NCBI RefSeq assembly: GCF_000814475.1
Contig: NZ_JSVC01000002.1
Span: 1 to 64,000, forward strand
Reading direction: 5' to 3'
DNA length: 64,000 nt
Origin: Flavihumibacter solisilvae
GTDB taxonomy: Bacteria > Bacteroidota > Bacteroidia > Chitinophagales > Chitinophagaceae
Positions 26,231-36,018 of the stretch are shown here, one piece after another (the stretch's first letter is position 1; every line of letters starts with the position of its first letter). A program made the translations under genes and the position numbers. The notes below the pieces were generated by a model. The model was not told where the DNA came from and did not search any database. It was given only the letters and a program-made list of their open reading frames with translations.

Positions 26231-27523
26231 ATGCATTTCAGATTATTTATTAATAAGACCTGGTTGCTTGCCCTGCTCATAATTGCCTCCTGCAGTAAAC
26301 CGGTCAATGATGCCGAAAATCCAGGTGGCGGACAGTCTACCCCAAGACCCGTGGGTTCACCTGTTGGTAACCTGTATTCGCAACTTGTCGGGCCGGAAGG
26401 AGGAACTGTAACCAGCGAAGACGGGATGGTTGAAATTATCATTCCTGCCGGGGCTTTATCGTCGACCACTGAAGTAGGCATCCAGCCCCTGAACAATACG
26501 GCGATTACTGGAATCGGGGCTGGTTACAGGCTTACACCGCATGGACGAGTATTCAACAAGCCAGTGACCATCCGGTTTAAATATTCAACGCACCATTCGA
26601 AGCTCAGCAACTACGAAGCAGTTCAAATTGCGACACAGGAAGCAAATGGTAAATGGAAATGTATAGGAAGGGTCGATAATGATACGAACAGTAAGACAGT
26701 TTCTGCAGAAGTTGATCATTTCAGCGACTGGGCATTGATTGCTTCTATGGAGCTGTCACCGGTGACCCGTACACTTGGCCTCGGGGAGTCATTGACATTG
26801 CATGCATTGCGCTATGTCTATCCGATAGTAGGTGATGACTGGTTGGCTCCCCTGTCACTGCCTAATGCAGGAGTGGGTGAGCCGTTAATGATAGGTCCGG
26901 AACATATAGTCAGGTGGACACTCAATGGACCGGGCAAACTCGAAGGGATAGGAGCGGACGCTACTTATACCGCGCCATCTGCAGTCTCCGGCAGCAATCA
27001 GGCAGCAACCGTTACACTTGAACTTAAAGTCGGCAACAAACAGGTCTTGCTGATCAGTACCATTTACCTGGTAGTGGATGGAATCAATATCAGTATCAAC
27101 GGGCAGCCCTGGCATACTTACCCGGCTATGGCCAGCACGATGGATGATTTACCTCAGTTTACGATCGCCGGTCTGCGGACTACCGCAGACCTGCCACAGA
27201 TCGTGTTCCTGTTGCCACGTACTGCAGGGATGAAAACCGACGGTACCTATAATTGGTCGATGCAGGGTGATGATGCAACGGATGTCACTTTCGAATATGC
27301 AGAACCCGACCTGAAGCACATGTATGTGTCCGTTTATGATGACGGTTCCGAATCCCGCGACAGTGAAGGCTTTGTCCAAATCGAAGAAACGGAGCAGGGT
27401 GGGAAAAAATACGTAAGTGGGGTGTTCGCCCTTGACCATGCTGGTAAAATCGAAACCAACACGGGAACACAAATAAGCATTGCAAATATCAAAGGCACAT
27501 TCAGGGTGCAAAGAAACTGGTAA
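26231..27523 (+). CDS. ZU5-like domain lipoprotein
   Basis: This 430-residue exported lipoprotein (LIIASCSK) has a ZU5-like beta domain at about residues 50-175: VGPEGGTVTSEDGMVEIIIPAGAL, GAGYRLTPHGRVFNKPVTIRFKY and the closing DHFSDWALI. The rest is beta-rich and unassigned, with an Ig-like stretch around GPGKLEGIGADATYTAPSA. ZU5-like domains in bacteria are found in surface proteins and may be linked to autoproteolysis. An OmpA-family gene follows after 22 bases, so both probably serve the cell envelope. The start at 26231 fits the signal peptide and a -7 box at 26202. Confidence 0.8.
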   Translation: MHFRLFINKTWLLALLIIASCSKPVNDAENPGGGQSTPRPVGSPVGNLYSQLVGPEGGTVTSEDGMVEIIIPAGALSSTTEVGIQPLNNTAITGIGAGYRLTPHGRVFNKPVTIRFKYSTHHSKLSNYEAVQIATQEANGKWKCIGRVDNDTNSKTVSAEVDHFSDWALIASMELSPVTRTLGLGESLTLHALRYVYPIVGDDWLAPLSLPNAGVGEPLMIGPEHIVRWTLNGPGKLEGIGADATYTAPSAVSGSNQAATVTLELKVGNKQVLLISTIYLVVDGINISINGQPWHTYPAMASTMDDLPQFTIAGLRTTADLPQIVFLLPRTAGMKTDGTYNWSMQGDDATDVTFEYAEPDLKHMYVSVYDDGSESRDSEGFVQIEETEQGGKKYVSGVFALDHAGKIETNTGTQISIANIKGTFRVQRNW

Positions 27524-27545
27524 CAACAATCAATAATAATTCGAT

Positions 27546-28652
27546 ATGAAAAAGATAATCATGCTGGCAGTGGCACTTCTGCCATTGATAGCTCACAGTC
27601 AACTAAGCGCATACTCACGGTACGATTTTGTGCCGGGAGAGAATATCCTGTATGCAGAAGACTTTGCAGGCGATGCGATAGGTGAACTGCCAATGAAATG
27701 GATCACCAATAATCGTGGTGAGGTGGTAACTGTGGAAAGTACGTCTGGTCAGTGGTTCAGGCTTTTCCCGGGAAGCCGGTTTTCGTCTCCTGCTTTAAAA
27801 CCCATGCCTGTAAATTTTACTATGGAGGCGGATCTGTTGTTGCAGTTTGGTGATGACGGCGGTTACGTATACCCGGAAGTGGAGATCAAGCTGCTGCAAT
27901 TGTTGCCGGGAGATGCGGGTGTAAATAACTTTGTTGTTAACCAGGATGCTGTCAATGAAGTAGCACTCGTTTTGCAGCCTGGTGGTGCGGAGAAACCGAT
28001 GACCGCCACTTTGAGGAGCTATGCTAAGGGAACGGCTTTCTTTTCCAATCAGCCAAAAGATATCAAAACTCTTTCCGGGAAGAGCGAAGTGCTTCACCTT
28101 TCTGTCTGGGTCCAGAACCAACGGGCCCGTTACTGGATCAATGGCGAAAAGATCTTCGATATTCCGCTGGCAGTTCCCTCAAAAGCGACTGTAAACCATA
28201 TTGGCTTTAGTGTCGAATCATCCCTGTATACGGAAAGTCAGCTGGGGATCTTTTTTTCAAATATCAGGCTTGCAGAGGGAACGCCTGATCTACGGACTAA
28301 GCTCCTTACAGAAGGTCGTGTAGTTACCAACGGGATCCTGTTCGATGTGGATTCAGACCGGATCAAGCCGGAAAGCGCGGGCGTGCTCAAGGAGATTGCC
28401 GCTGTATTGAAAGCGAATCCCCAGGTTAAAGTCAATATTGTCGGGCATACCGACAGCGATGGGGACGATATCAAAAACCTTGACCTGTCAAAGCGCCGGT
28501 CCATGGCAGTAAAGAACAGTCTTGCTGCTGATTTCGGGATTGACAGTTCCCGTCTGCAGACCGAAGGGAAAGGCGAGGGCCAACCCGTTGCCGACAATAA
28601 AACAAAAGAGGGGAAAGCTAAAAACCGTCGCGTAGAGTTTATAAAGTTGTAA
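27546..28652 (+). CDS. OmpA family protein
   Basis: This 368-residue exported protein has a signal peptide (cleaved near IAHSQ), an N-terminal beta-sandwich region (about 25-245, with DFAGDAIGELPMKW and LHLSVWVQNQRARYWINGEKIFD, resembling a concanavalin-type fold) and a C-terminal OmpA peptidoglycan-binding domain (about 260-368). The latter shows VNIVGHTDSDGDDIKNLDLSKRRSMAVKNSL and GKAKNRRVEF. It probably anchors the outer membrane or a bound ligand to peptidoglycan. It is cotranscribed with the ZU5-like lipoprotein and followed 31 bases later by a sensor kinase. Confidence 0.88.
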   Translation: MKKIIMLAVALLPLIAHSQLSAYSRYDFVPGENILYAEDFAGDAIGELPMKWITNNRGEVVTVESTSGQWFRLFPGSRFSSPALKPMPVNFTMEADLLLQFGDDGGYVYPEVEIKLLQLLPGDAGVNNFVVNQDAVNEVALVLQPGGAEKPMTATLRSYAKGTAFFSNQPKDIKTLSGKSEVLHLSVWVQNQRARYWINGEKIFDIPLAVPSKATVNHIGFSVESSLYTESQLGIFFSNIRLAEGTPDLRTKLLTEGRVVTNGILFDVDSDRIKPESAGVLKEIAAVLKANPQVKVNIVGHTDSDGDDIKNLDLSKRRSMAVKNSLAADFGIDSSRLQTEGKGEGQPVADNKTKEGKAKNRRVEFIKL

Positions 28653-28683
28653 TCTTTGCAGCATTCCTAAACCTGTTCACTCC

Positions 28684-30678
28684 ATGAAAAAAGTACAGTT
28701 TTGGCTGTTAGTGGTATTGGTAGCCTGTTCAAACCAGGCCTTATCACAGGATACTGCAACGCAAAGGATTCTTTCTGCCAAGGACGATTCCGTCAAAGTG
28801 GTCCAGCTCGCGGATCATGCCTATAAGGTTTCAGGAACTGACAAGAAAAAAGGACTGGAACTGTATGCAGAGCTGATGCGACTGAGCAGGAAACTCAACT
28901 ATCAATACTGGATAGGGATGAGTTGGTACAATATCGGCTATGTTCATGCGAGAGCTGCGGATGATAAGGAAGCGATGAGGAATTTTGATTCCGCCCTGGT
29001 ATACCTGAAACGTACGGATCGACTGGATATGACAAGTTATTGTCACCTGAATATCGCCAGTCTAGCCGGTCGCCTCGGCGATACCGACAAAAAAATGCAG
29101 CACCTGAACGCTGTCATCGCCCTTTTGCAGAATTCGAAACATACCCAGACACTGAATTACACCTACAACTCACTGGGCGTATTGTATTTTAACCTGGATG
29201 ATTACGACACAGGCCTTACCTATTTCCGGAAGGCTGAAAGCATGGCGCGGCAGACAAAGGATACGATGAACCTGGTGGACGCCTTGCATGGAATTGTAAA
29301 CTGCCTGTCATCCCAAAAGAAGTTTGTTGATGCTGAACCTTATGGCAAGGAAGCTTTGGCAATGGCCTATCGGACTGCAAATAAAGACTATCTCACAGTT
29401 GCGCATACTGCTGTAAGTGAGTTGTACTATAAATGGGGCAAGGCACCACAGGTGTTAATGCATGCAAAAAAGATAGTCGAATATGCGACCGAAACCCAGA
29501 ATGTGCAATACCAGTTAATTGGTACAATGGGTCTGGCAGATGGTTATTTGCTGGCAAAAGACTATAAAGCCAGTATTGCCAATTACAATATGGCGCTGCA
29601 ACTCGGCAGCGAAAAGGGTGCGGTGATCCAGCTGGATGATATTTATAAAGGATTGTCCGAAGCATATTCTCAAACCGGTCAGCCAGGAAAGGCACTTGAA
29701 TCCTATAAAAAGTTTATTACTTATCGGGATAGTGCCAATAACGAAAAGGTGAAGAAACATTCAGTTGACCTGGATAAAAAATACCAGCTGGCACAAAAGG
29801 AAAAAGCATTGTCGGAGAACCAGTTGCAGTTGGCCCTCAAGGACCTGCAGTTGGCGATGAATACGAACTATGTCATTTATGCTGTAAGTGCACTTGCCGT
29901 TGCCCTATTGGTGGTCGGGTTGTTGCTGCTTCGTTCGAAGTACAGGAGGCTTAATCATGCCAAAGAGCTGAACCGGATCAGGCATGAAAAGGAATTACAC
30001 CTCCTTCAGGCATTGATGCAGGGAGAGGAGCAGGAGCGCGGAAGAATTGCAAAGGAATTGCATGATGGCGTGGCCGGGATGCTTGCCGCTTCGAAAATGC
30101 ATTTAAGCAGTATGCCCGGACAGGGAGCCATTAGTGATACCGATGGTTACCGGCAGGGGATGTTCCTGCTGAACGAGGCGACACAGGAGATCAGGAAGAC
30201 TTCACACAACCTGATGCCCGAGATCCTCCTGGCCAATGGACTGGACGAAGCGCTACGCTGGTATTGCAACAATATTTCCGGTGACCTGCTTTCTGTTCAG
30301 TACGATTCATGGGGTGACCTCAGGAGATATAAGCCGGGATTTGAACTTTCGGTTTACAGGATCGTGCAGGAACTTCTCGGTAATATCATCAAACATTCCA
30401 AAGCCACACAGGCAATTGTACAGATGAGTGTGAACGAGAACACCTTGTCACTCACGGTCGAGGATAATGGCATCGGATTCGCTTCCGGGATCAACACGAA
30501 AGGCATGGGAATTACAAGCGTACAATCGCGGGTTGTTGCCATGAACGGAAGAATAGAGATGGAAGCATCGCCTGGTAATGGGGTAAGCGCCTATCTCGAG
30601 TTTGATACCACCGGTCTGGTAGAAGTCAGTAGGTTGACAGGATCTGCAGATCCTGGTAAAGCAGCTCAGCTTTCATAA
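28684..30678 (+). CDS. TPR sensor histidine kinase (HisKA_3 type)
   Basis: This 664-residue kinase has a signal peptide, a periplasmic array of TPR units (about 40-350), one membrane segment (about 395-418), a coiled-coil linker, a HisKA_3 dimerisation domain with the phosphorylated His in RIAKELHDGVAGML (H460), and a HATPase_c domain with VEDNGIGF (about 590) and GMGITSVQSRV. It should phosphorylate a NarL/LuxR-type regulator; such a gene lies about 0.8 kb away on the opposite strand (31513-32154). Its last 53 bases overlap the 3' end of the convergent gene at 30626. Confidence 0.93.
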   Translation: MKKVQFWLLVVLVACSNQALSQDTATQRILSAKDDSVKVVQLADHAYKVSGTDKKKGLELYAELMRLSRKLNYQYWIGMSWYNIGYVHARAADDKEAMRNFDSALVYLKRTDRLDMTSYCHLNIASLAGRLGDTDKKMQHLNAVIALLQNSKHTQTLNYTYNSLGVLYFNLDDYDTGLTYFRKAESMARQTKDTMNLVDALHGIVNCLSSQKKFVDAEPYGKEALAMAYRTANKDYLTVAHTAVSELYYKWGKAPQVLMHAKKIVEYATETQNVQYQLIGTMGLADGYLLAKDYKASIANYNMALQLGSEKGAVIQLDDIYKGLSEAYSQTGQPGKALESYKKFITYRDSANNEKVKKHSVDLDKKYQLAQKEKALSENQLQLALKDLQLAMNTNYVIYAVSALAVALLVVGLLLLRSKYRRLNHAKELNRIRHEKELHLLQALMQGEEQERGRIAKELHDGVAGMLAASKMHLSSMPGQGAISDTDGYRQGMFLLNEATQEIRKTSHNLMPEILLANGLDEALRWYCNNISGDLLSVQYDSWGDLRRYKPGFELSVYRIVQELLGNIIKHSKATQAIVQMSVNENTLSLTVEDNGIGFASGINTKGMGITSVQSRVVAMNGRIEMEASPGNGVSAYLEFDTTGLVEVSRLTGSADPGKAAQLS

Positions 30679-31426
30679 GGATCTGCATTTCGTTCCAGAT
30701 AAGTTTTTCTATTGATTCCAGTGCCCGGGCCTGTACATCAGCGAGGATTCGGATTGCAGCCTGGCGGTTCGTTAAGTTGTTCCCATAAGCCGTTTCCTGC
30801 AGGATTTGCTGTAGTTGCGAAATGCCCTGTGAATAGCGGCCAAGCCGTGCGCCCCATAGCTCAGCCTGGCGACTGTACAATTTGCATTGGAGGCCGAGTC
30901 TTTTGCGTACCGCTTCCAGGTCAGAACCGGTAATTGCATTGCATTGCTCACGGAAGTTTTTTTCCAGGGCTTCATCTTCCTTATAATACTTCTGCCAGTC
31001 GAAGACCTGCTGCAGGGCAATGGCTTGCCTGAGATAATTGCGGGATGTATGATCAGTTTCCGGGATGCCGGCAAGTGAAGTTTCGGCAATCGCCGGCCGA
31101 AGCGCCAACTTCCAGCGGATCTCTTGATAGTGAACGGAGTCAGGCATGTCGGGACGCGGGACACTTTTCATTTGCCGGAGTATTTGCTGGTCGTGGATGG
31201 CCGCCACCAGTTTTTTTATTTCTTCAAACACAGGATTAAGTTCGGCATCGCTGAATTTTTCCCCGTATGGTGTCTGCCTGGCAAATGCCTTGTGAAGTGC
31301 TTCAACTGTCCCAGGTAACACAGTAATTCTCCGGGTGATCGCCGGCAGATCTTTTTGTTGGAGCGTTTGTGCGGTTGCCGATATCGCCAGGAAACCACCG
31401 GCAAGGAAAGTGCAGATCATTTTCAT
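30626..31426 (-). CDS. Exported helical protein of unknown function
   Basis: I do not recognise this 266-residue protein. It has a signal peptide (MKMICTFLAGGFLAISATAQ) and is almost wholly helical, with many Gln, Leu and Arg residues, and no cysteine clusters beyond two isolated residues. Start at ATG 31426; the frame continues to 31477. Its C-terminal coding end overlaps the histidine kinase gene tail-to-tail by 53 bases. It lies between the kinase and its likely response regulator and could be part of the same sensing unit, for example as a periplasmic partner; that is only context. Confidence 0.65.
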   Translation of the reverse strand: MKMICTFLAGGFLAISATAQTLQQKDLPAITRRITVLPGTVEALHKAFARQTPYGEKFSDAELNPVFEEIKKLVAAIHDQQILRQMKSVPRPDMPDSVHYQEIRWKLALRPAIAETSLAGIPETDHTSRNYLRQAIALQQVFDWQKYYKEDEALEKNFREQCNAITGSDLEAVRKRLGLQCKLYSRQAELWGARLGRYSQGISQLQQILQETAYGNNLTNRQAAIRILADVQARALESIEKLIWNEMQILMKAELLYQDLQILSTY

Positions 31427-31512
31427 ACTACAAAAGAAAACAACCGGCCGGCTGGATTTCTCAGCAGCAGTCCGCAATTTCGTAAGTCAGTAATTCTACG
31501 TAGGTGATGAGA

Positions 31513-32154
31513 TTAGTCGATCAGTCCCCTCTTTATGGCTTCCCTTACCAGGCTTGCGGTATTTTTTGCCGCAAGTTTCTGTGAAAGATTGAGGCGATGT
31601 GTTTCTACTGTTCGCATACTGATGAAAAGTTTGTCCGCGATTTCCTGGTTGCTTAGTCCTTCTGCCACATGTTTCAGGATTTCTTTTTCGCGTTTGGTAA
31701 GCGGGATATCGAAAATGGACCGTCGTTGCCCTTTGAGACTTTCGTGAAGGAGGATCTTCCGGATAGATTCATCGATGTATTCCTCCCCATTCACCACAGC
31801 CTGTATAGCTGCCACAAGGGTTTCGGAATCGGTGTTTTTTAACAGGTAACCTGAAGCTCCATTTCGCATCACCTGCTTTACAAAATGTGAATCATCGAAG
31901 CTGCTGAATGCAATGATCTTTACCTCGGGCGTTTTCTTTAATACCAGCTTGCAAAGTTCGATACCTCCAATGCCAGGCATCTGGATATCCATAAGCAAAA
32001 CATCTGTTTCGTTCCGGGAAAGGTAGTTCTGCAGTTCTTCTGCATCAGTGGTTGTATAAACGATCCTGACATCATGCCGGCTGGCCAGCATTGCAGCCAA
32101 TCCATTAATTACCACCTGGTGATCATCTATTACGGCGACATTGATTGTTTCCAT
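31513..32154 (-). CDS. LuxR/NarL family response regulator
   Basis: This 213-residue protein has a receiver domain (acidic D10/D11, phospho-acceptor D56 in LLMDIQMPG) and a C-terminal LuxR helix-turn-helix (LTKREKEILKHVAEGLSNQEIADKLFISMRTVETHR). It is the probable partner of the TPR kinase at 28684-30678, since that kinase class pairs with NarL-type regulators. A TATTTTTG -7 box lies 11 bases upstream of its ATG. Target genes cannot be read from the sequence. Confidence 0.94.
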   Translation of the reverse strand: METINVAVIDDHQVVINGLAAMLASRHDVRIVYTTTDAEELQNYLSRNETDVLLMDIQMPGIGGIELCKLVLKKTPEVKIIAFSSFDDSHFVKQVMRNGASGYLLKNTDSETLVAAIQAVVNGEEYIDESIRKILLHESLKGQRRSIFDIPLTKREKEILKHVAEGLSNQEIADKLFISMRTVETHRLNLSQKLAAKNTASLVREAIKRGLID

Positions 32155-32164
32155 ACGATACTTC

Positions 32165-32172
32165 CAAAAATA
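32165..32172 (-). promoter_or_regulatory. -7 box TATTTTTG for the response regulator
   Basis: TATTTTTG on the minus strand matches TAnnTTTG, 10 bases before the ATG at 32154, giving a very short leader. Confidence 0.5.
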
Positions 32173-32184
32173 CAGAATAAGGCA

Positions 32185-33453
32185 TCATTCTTTCAGGTTA
32201 AAAACCACTTTTGCATTCTTCTGTTCACTGGACGAAATAAAGATCTCGTAACGCCTGGTGCCGGCGGTTACAACCATCAGTGAGGTATTGGGTGGAATGG
32301 AACCCAGGTTCTCTGCAACCATAACGAGTTCATGGTGCGGGCGGGTGCTGTCTATGGGAATACTCAGGGTAATGGGCTTTTGGGAAAGCCGGGCCCGTGA
32401 CACCAATAATACATTGTTGTGATAAATGCTGACGGTATCGCCATCTATTTCCGCATTGTCGTAGAGGTTAATGGCGATATTGCCACTCTCAATCTCTACC
32501 TGTTGAACCAGCGCATTTTCGCGCGCGGTCAGGGCTTTCGGCGGTGGTGGCATTTTCAATGTGGTTGCCTTTGGTGGCAACGGACTGATTTTCGGCGGTT
32601 CTTTTACGGTTTTCGCGGTCGGGGATGACTGGGGCGGCTTTTTGTCGGGTACAGGGGTGACTTTTTTAGCTGCTGGTTTTGAAGGTGTAACCGGTTTTGA
32701 GGTTGATCCAGGTTTTGCAGTCTTCGGCAGGTTTGAAGTCGTTGCGGTTTTTGCCGGCACGTTCTTCGGTTTGGTGGTGGCAGTCGCTGTTTTTGCAGTT
32801 GTTTTGACGCACTCACGAAAGGTGATATCATCCAGTGCAAAATCGTTGCCGCAACCCCCGTGCATACCGTTGATCATGGTTATTACAACGGATGTTTCCG
32901 ACGCCGGCGTTTTAAACATTGCACGGTGCTGGGTCCAGTGCGGAGCTTTTACTCTCACAACATCACCGGTCTCAAAAGTGGCGAGTGTTGAGCCTGCAGG
33001 TGTCTGCAGAAGTATTGTAATGCTTGGTAATAATGGGTAGGGACATTTTTCCGTGATCCGGCAAAGGTTCATGAGCCACATTCCGAACTCGTAAGTGGTG
33101 CTAGCTTTCAGTCCCCTGATCACTGTTTTAAAAAAGACGCCCGTCCTGTATGCCGAGTTTACCAGAAGCATGTTGCCTGATTCATCGCCTTTTGTATGGT
33201 CTTCTTCCAGTGTAAACCAGTCCCCACTGAAGCAGTCGCTGGTATATGACGTGTAGGTGTAGTGGCCATCGGTCGGACACGAACTTCTTACCCTGTTGTA
33301 GTTGAGAAGCATCGAGGTATTGAATTCCTGGACGTCGTAGCCCGAACCGAAATTAATTGTTACCTGCGGAGGTTTGAACGTACAGTTGGCAACCTGCGCT
33401 TTCATTCGTAAGGAGAATGACAGGATGGTTAGGATAAGAATGAACGCTTTCAA
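32185..33453 (-). CDS. Secreted protein with Thr/Lys/Pro-rich linker
   Basis: This 422-residue exported protein has three parts. The first is a cysteine-containing beta domain (about 20-215) that resembles a carbohydrate-binding/jelly-roll module and ends LDDITFREC. Next comes a low-complexity linker rich in Thr, Lys and Pro (about 215-310). The last is a C-terminal beta domain of about 110 residues (IAINLYDNAEIDGDTVSIYH, then RYEIFISSSEQKNAKVVF) that I associate with exported Chitinophagaceae proteins. The start codon is TTG at 33451-33453, chosen because it begins the signal peptide. Function is unknown. Confidence 0.72.
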   Translation of the reverse strand: MKAFILILTILSFSLRMKAQVANCTFKPPQVTINFGSGYDVQEFNTSMLLNYNRVRSSCPTDGHYTYTSYTSDCFSGDWFTLEEDHTKGDESGNMLLVNSAYRTGVFFKTVIRGLKASTTYEFGMWLMNLCRITEKCPYPLLPSITILLQTPAGSTLATFETGDVVRVKAPHWTQHRAMFKTPASETSVVITMINGMHGGCGNDFALDDITFRECVKTTAKTATATTKPKNVPAKTATTSNLPKTAKPGSTSKPVTPSKPAAKKVTPVPDKKPPQSSPTAKTVKEPPKISPLPPKATTLKMPPPPKALTARENALVQQVEIESGNIAINLYDNAEIDGDTVSIYHNNVLLVSRARLSQKPITLSIPIDSTRPHHELVMVAENLGSIPPNTSLMVVTAGTRRYEIFISSSEQKNAKVVFNLKE

Positions 33454-33535
33454 AATCGCGGGTTCTGGTCCTTATCTAATCTACCGAAAATTCAGGTGTG
33501 ATTTAATTAAAAAAGATGAATGGCAATTCTTCTTT

Positions 33536-34054
33536 TCAGGCTGTAAACTGGCAAGCATACATCATTGAACCAAATGCCGATTTCCGTTCATTGAACTTAT
33601 TGGCTTGTGGCATCCCGATACGCCGGAACAGATCAGTTAGTTCCGAATACCGGATGGGATACGGTACCCAATGATTGGCATTTTTCGTATCGTATTCTAT
33701 AATAACGATACTTCCGGTTGGTTTCAGAATGGGAACAATTCTTTTCAGAAAAATTACTTTGTCCGCGATGTAATGCAGGGAATTTGCCATCAGGATTCCA
33801 TTGAGCTTAGTGTCATGGAATTCGTATTCACTGAAATCTGATTGAACGAATTCCACGCTTACCCCGTTAACGCTTCCTGCCAGGTTTTTTTGGACAACCT
33901 TATCTATACACAGAACCCGGCTTTGTTGGGGAAGCAATGTTGCCAGGGCCCTGCTGAACAGTCCGCTCCCGGATCCCAGATCAGCCCAGTGCTGTGGACA
34001 ATTCCGGAAGATCACCATCGGTTCAAGGAATGATATGGCTTCCCCAGGTTTCAT
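33536..34054 (-). CDS. Class I SAM-dependent methyltransferase
   Basis: This 172-residue cytoplasmic protein has the Rossmann methyltransferase motifs: motif I HWADLGSGSGLFSRAL (about 22-37), an acidic residue after VLCID, motif II-like region with LNGILMANSLHYIADK, and GSIVIIEYDTKN. It is short, lacking a large substrate domain, so the acceptor may be a small molecule. The gene stands alone between a secreted-protein gene and a divergent DUF1080 gene. Confidence 0.88.
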   Translation of the reverse strand: MKPGEAISFLEPMVIFRNCPQHWADLGSGSGLFSRALATLLPQQSRVLCIDKVVQKNLAGSVNGVSVEFVQSDFSEYEFHDTKLNGILMANSLHYIADKVIFLKRIVPILKPTGSIVIIEYDTKNANHWVPYPIRYSELTDLFRRIGMPQANKFNERKSAFGSMMYACQFTA

Positions 34055-34107
34055 GCGGAAGGTTTTGTGTTAAATTTAGTATTTTCAGGCCCCTCAAAAT
34101 TTAGCGT

Positions 34108-35046
34108 ATGAAGATCATTGTAAGCTTATGTACTTTTTTTCTGACCTGCTGCCTTGTCTCAGGAACTGCAACTGCCTCACCACGATTTGCCGCACCCATA
34201 GAAGGTCGCTGGGATCTGACGGTGAACATGGATGGAAAGGTATTGCCAAGCTGGCTCGAGGTTGTGCATTCAGGGAACAAGTGGCTGGTGGGTCATTTTG
34301 TAGGCACAGGTGGCAGCGCAAGGCCCATTTCAAAGATCAATTTCTCGAATAACAAGCTGAGTTTTACCATTCCGCCGCAGTGGGAGGAAGAGGATAACGA
34401 TATGGTTTTCGAAGCGACTTACCAGGGCGACAGCCTTGTGGGAACCATGATCCACGCGAATGGTAAAACATATAACTGGAGTGGTACGCGTGCTCCACTG
34501 TTGAAGAGGGCTTCTGCTCCTGTTTGGGACAAACCCGTAAAACTCCTTAACCAGTCGAACATGGACGGCTGGAAAGCCCTGGGCAAAAACCAGTGGGTGG
34601 TGGAAAACGGTGTGCTGAAAAGCCCGCAATCCGGGGCTAACCTGGTTACCGAAAGGAAGTTCAATGATTTTAAGCTTCATATCGAATTCCGTTGTCCCAA
34701 GGGTAGCAACAGCGGCGTATACCTCCGTGGCCGTTACGAGGTACAGATTGAAGACAGCAAAGGAAAAGAGCCCCAGAAAGACCTGATGGGTGCAGTATAC
34801 GGATTCCTGCTGCCAACCGAAATGGCAGCAAAGAATGCGGATGAATGGCAGTCTTATGATATCACACTCGTTGGACGGATTGTGTCAGTTGTCGCGAACG
34901 GAAAGCAGATCATCTGCAACCAGGTGATTCCCGGTATCACTGGCGGTGCGCTCGACAGCAGGGAAGGCGAACCAGGCCCCCTGATGTTACAGGGCGATCA
35001 CGGACCAATTGAATATCGCAATATTGTGATCACGCCAGCGAAATAA
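34108..35046 (+). CDS. DUF1080 (3-keto-disaccharide hydrolase) protein
   Basis: This 312-residue exported protein has a signal peptide (cleaved near GTATA), a lipocalin-like beta domain (about 25-130) and a C-terminal DUF1080 domain (about 140-310): NQWVVENGVLKSPQSGANLVTERKFNDFKLHIEFR, then NSGVYLRGRYEVQIEDS and the closing GPIEYRNIVITP. DUF1080 members include 3-keto-glycoside hydrolases and lectin-like enzymes acting in the periplasm. No partner dehydrogenase is nearby, so the substrate is open. Confidence 0.9.
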   Translation: MKIIVSLCTFFLTCCLVSGTATASPRFAAPIEGRWDLTVNMDGKVLPSWLEVVHSGNKWLVGHFVGTGGSARPISKINFSNNKLSFTIPPQWEEEDNDMVFEATYQGDSLVGTMIHANGKTYNWSGTRAPLLKRASAPVWDKPVKLLNQSNMDGWKALGKNQWVVENGVLKSPQSGANLVTERKFNDFKLHIEFRCPKGSNSGVYLRGRYEVQIEDSKGKEPQKDLMGAVYGFLLPTEMAAKNADEWQSYDITLVGRIVSVVANGKQIICNQVIPGITGGALDSREGEPGPLMLQGDHGPIEYRNIVITPAK

Positions 35047-35060
35047 GCAAGTAGCTCAGT

Positions 35061-35972
35061 TCAGAAAAAGACGTACTGATAGGAGAGGGCGACCAGGTTA
35101 TAGTCATAGCCGGTGTTGGTGAATGCACCGATATGGAACTGGAGTTTAAACGAATGCTGCCAGTTGACCGGTACTGACCAGGTCGCCCCAATCCTCCAGT
35201 TGTCCTGCAGATTCCCGGTTGGAACCTCATTTACCCTTGTTTCCCCGCCATCGAACCAGTTCCCGTTAACGCCAATCCACATCTGGTTTTTGAAATAGTA
35301 ATTGAAATGCCCCTGCAGGCTGAATACCGGCTCCTGCTCCTGGAGCTTGTTGACGAGGTATGATTTGTTTTTGGTGAAGAACCAGATGCCGGCATAAGCT
35401 TCCGCATAGAAATTTCTGAATCTTCTTGATATTCCGACCTCGGGCTTGAATGCCCAGCGGTTGCTGCCCAGGTTAATCAGTTTGTCTTTATAATAAAGTC
35501 CGAGCGGAACCGAAGTAACAAGGCTGATCCCGAAGATGGTCTTTTGTTTATAGTTCCTGAATTCTTTCGGGCTCAGGGCTGGCGAACCGAACAGGTTAAT
35601 GCCAACCCTGATCCGCGCATCGCCGAATCCATTGCGGGCGGCAGCAGTATCCCGGCCGTTGATTGTTGCTTTTCCGGAGAGAAAGGTATAGGGAATGGTA
35701 AACTGTACCCGGGCAAGTTTCTGGAACAGGCCAAAAGTGCGGACATAGCCAAATCCGAGGTTATGTGCCTTCATTTCTGCGCCGGCAATCGGTTTTGAAG
35801 GATCGGTAAGGATGTTTCCCTTTGAATAGGCATACACAAGTGCCAAAGCGTTTGTACCTGTGGGCAGGTTCGCGTATGACCTTGGTTCAAGGTCCTGGCC
35901 AATTGCAAAATGAGCCGATATACTTAGAATACCGGTTAGGAATAATCTTTCTACGACTAATTGCAATGACAA
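35061..35972 (-). CDS. Outer-membrane 'transporter' (Phenol_MetA_deg-like)
   Basis: This 303-residue exported beta-barrel resembles the PF13557 group often labelled 'MetA pathway of phenol degradation' or simply transporter. Typical are ARSYANLPTG-like ALVYAYS segments near the N-terminus, the alternating aromatic strands throughout and the terminal YQYVFF. The start is non-ATG: TTG at 35970-35972, or another TTG two codons later; both precede a plausible signal peptide ending HFAIGQ. A truncated arylsulfatase remnant lies directly upstream on the same strand and may once have been its operon partner. Confidence 0.78.
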   Translation of the reverse strand: MSLQLVVERLFLTGILSISAHFAIGQDLEPRSYANLPTGTNALALVYAYSKGNILTDPSKPIAGAEMKAHNLGFGYVRTFGLFQKLARVQFTIPYTFLSGKATINGRDTAAARNGFGDARIRVGINLFGSPALSPKEFRNYKQKTIFGISLVTSVPLGLYYKDKLINLGSNRWAFKPEVGISRRFRNFYAEAYAGIWFFTKNKSYLVNKLQEQEPVFSLQGHFNYYFKNQMWIGVNGNWFDGGETRVNEVPTGNLQDNWRIGATWSVPVNWQHSFKLQFHIGAFTNTGYDYNLVALSYQYVFF

Positions 35973-36018
35973 TACCTTAGAGGTTAAACTTGTTTCTTTC
36001 GTATTTAGTCTCTTGCCA

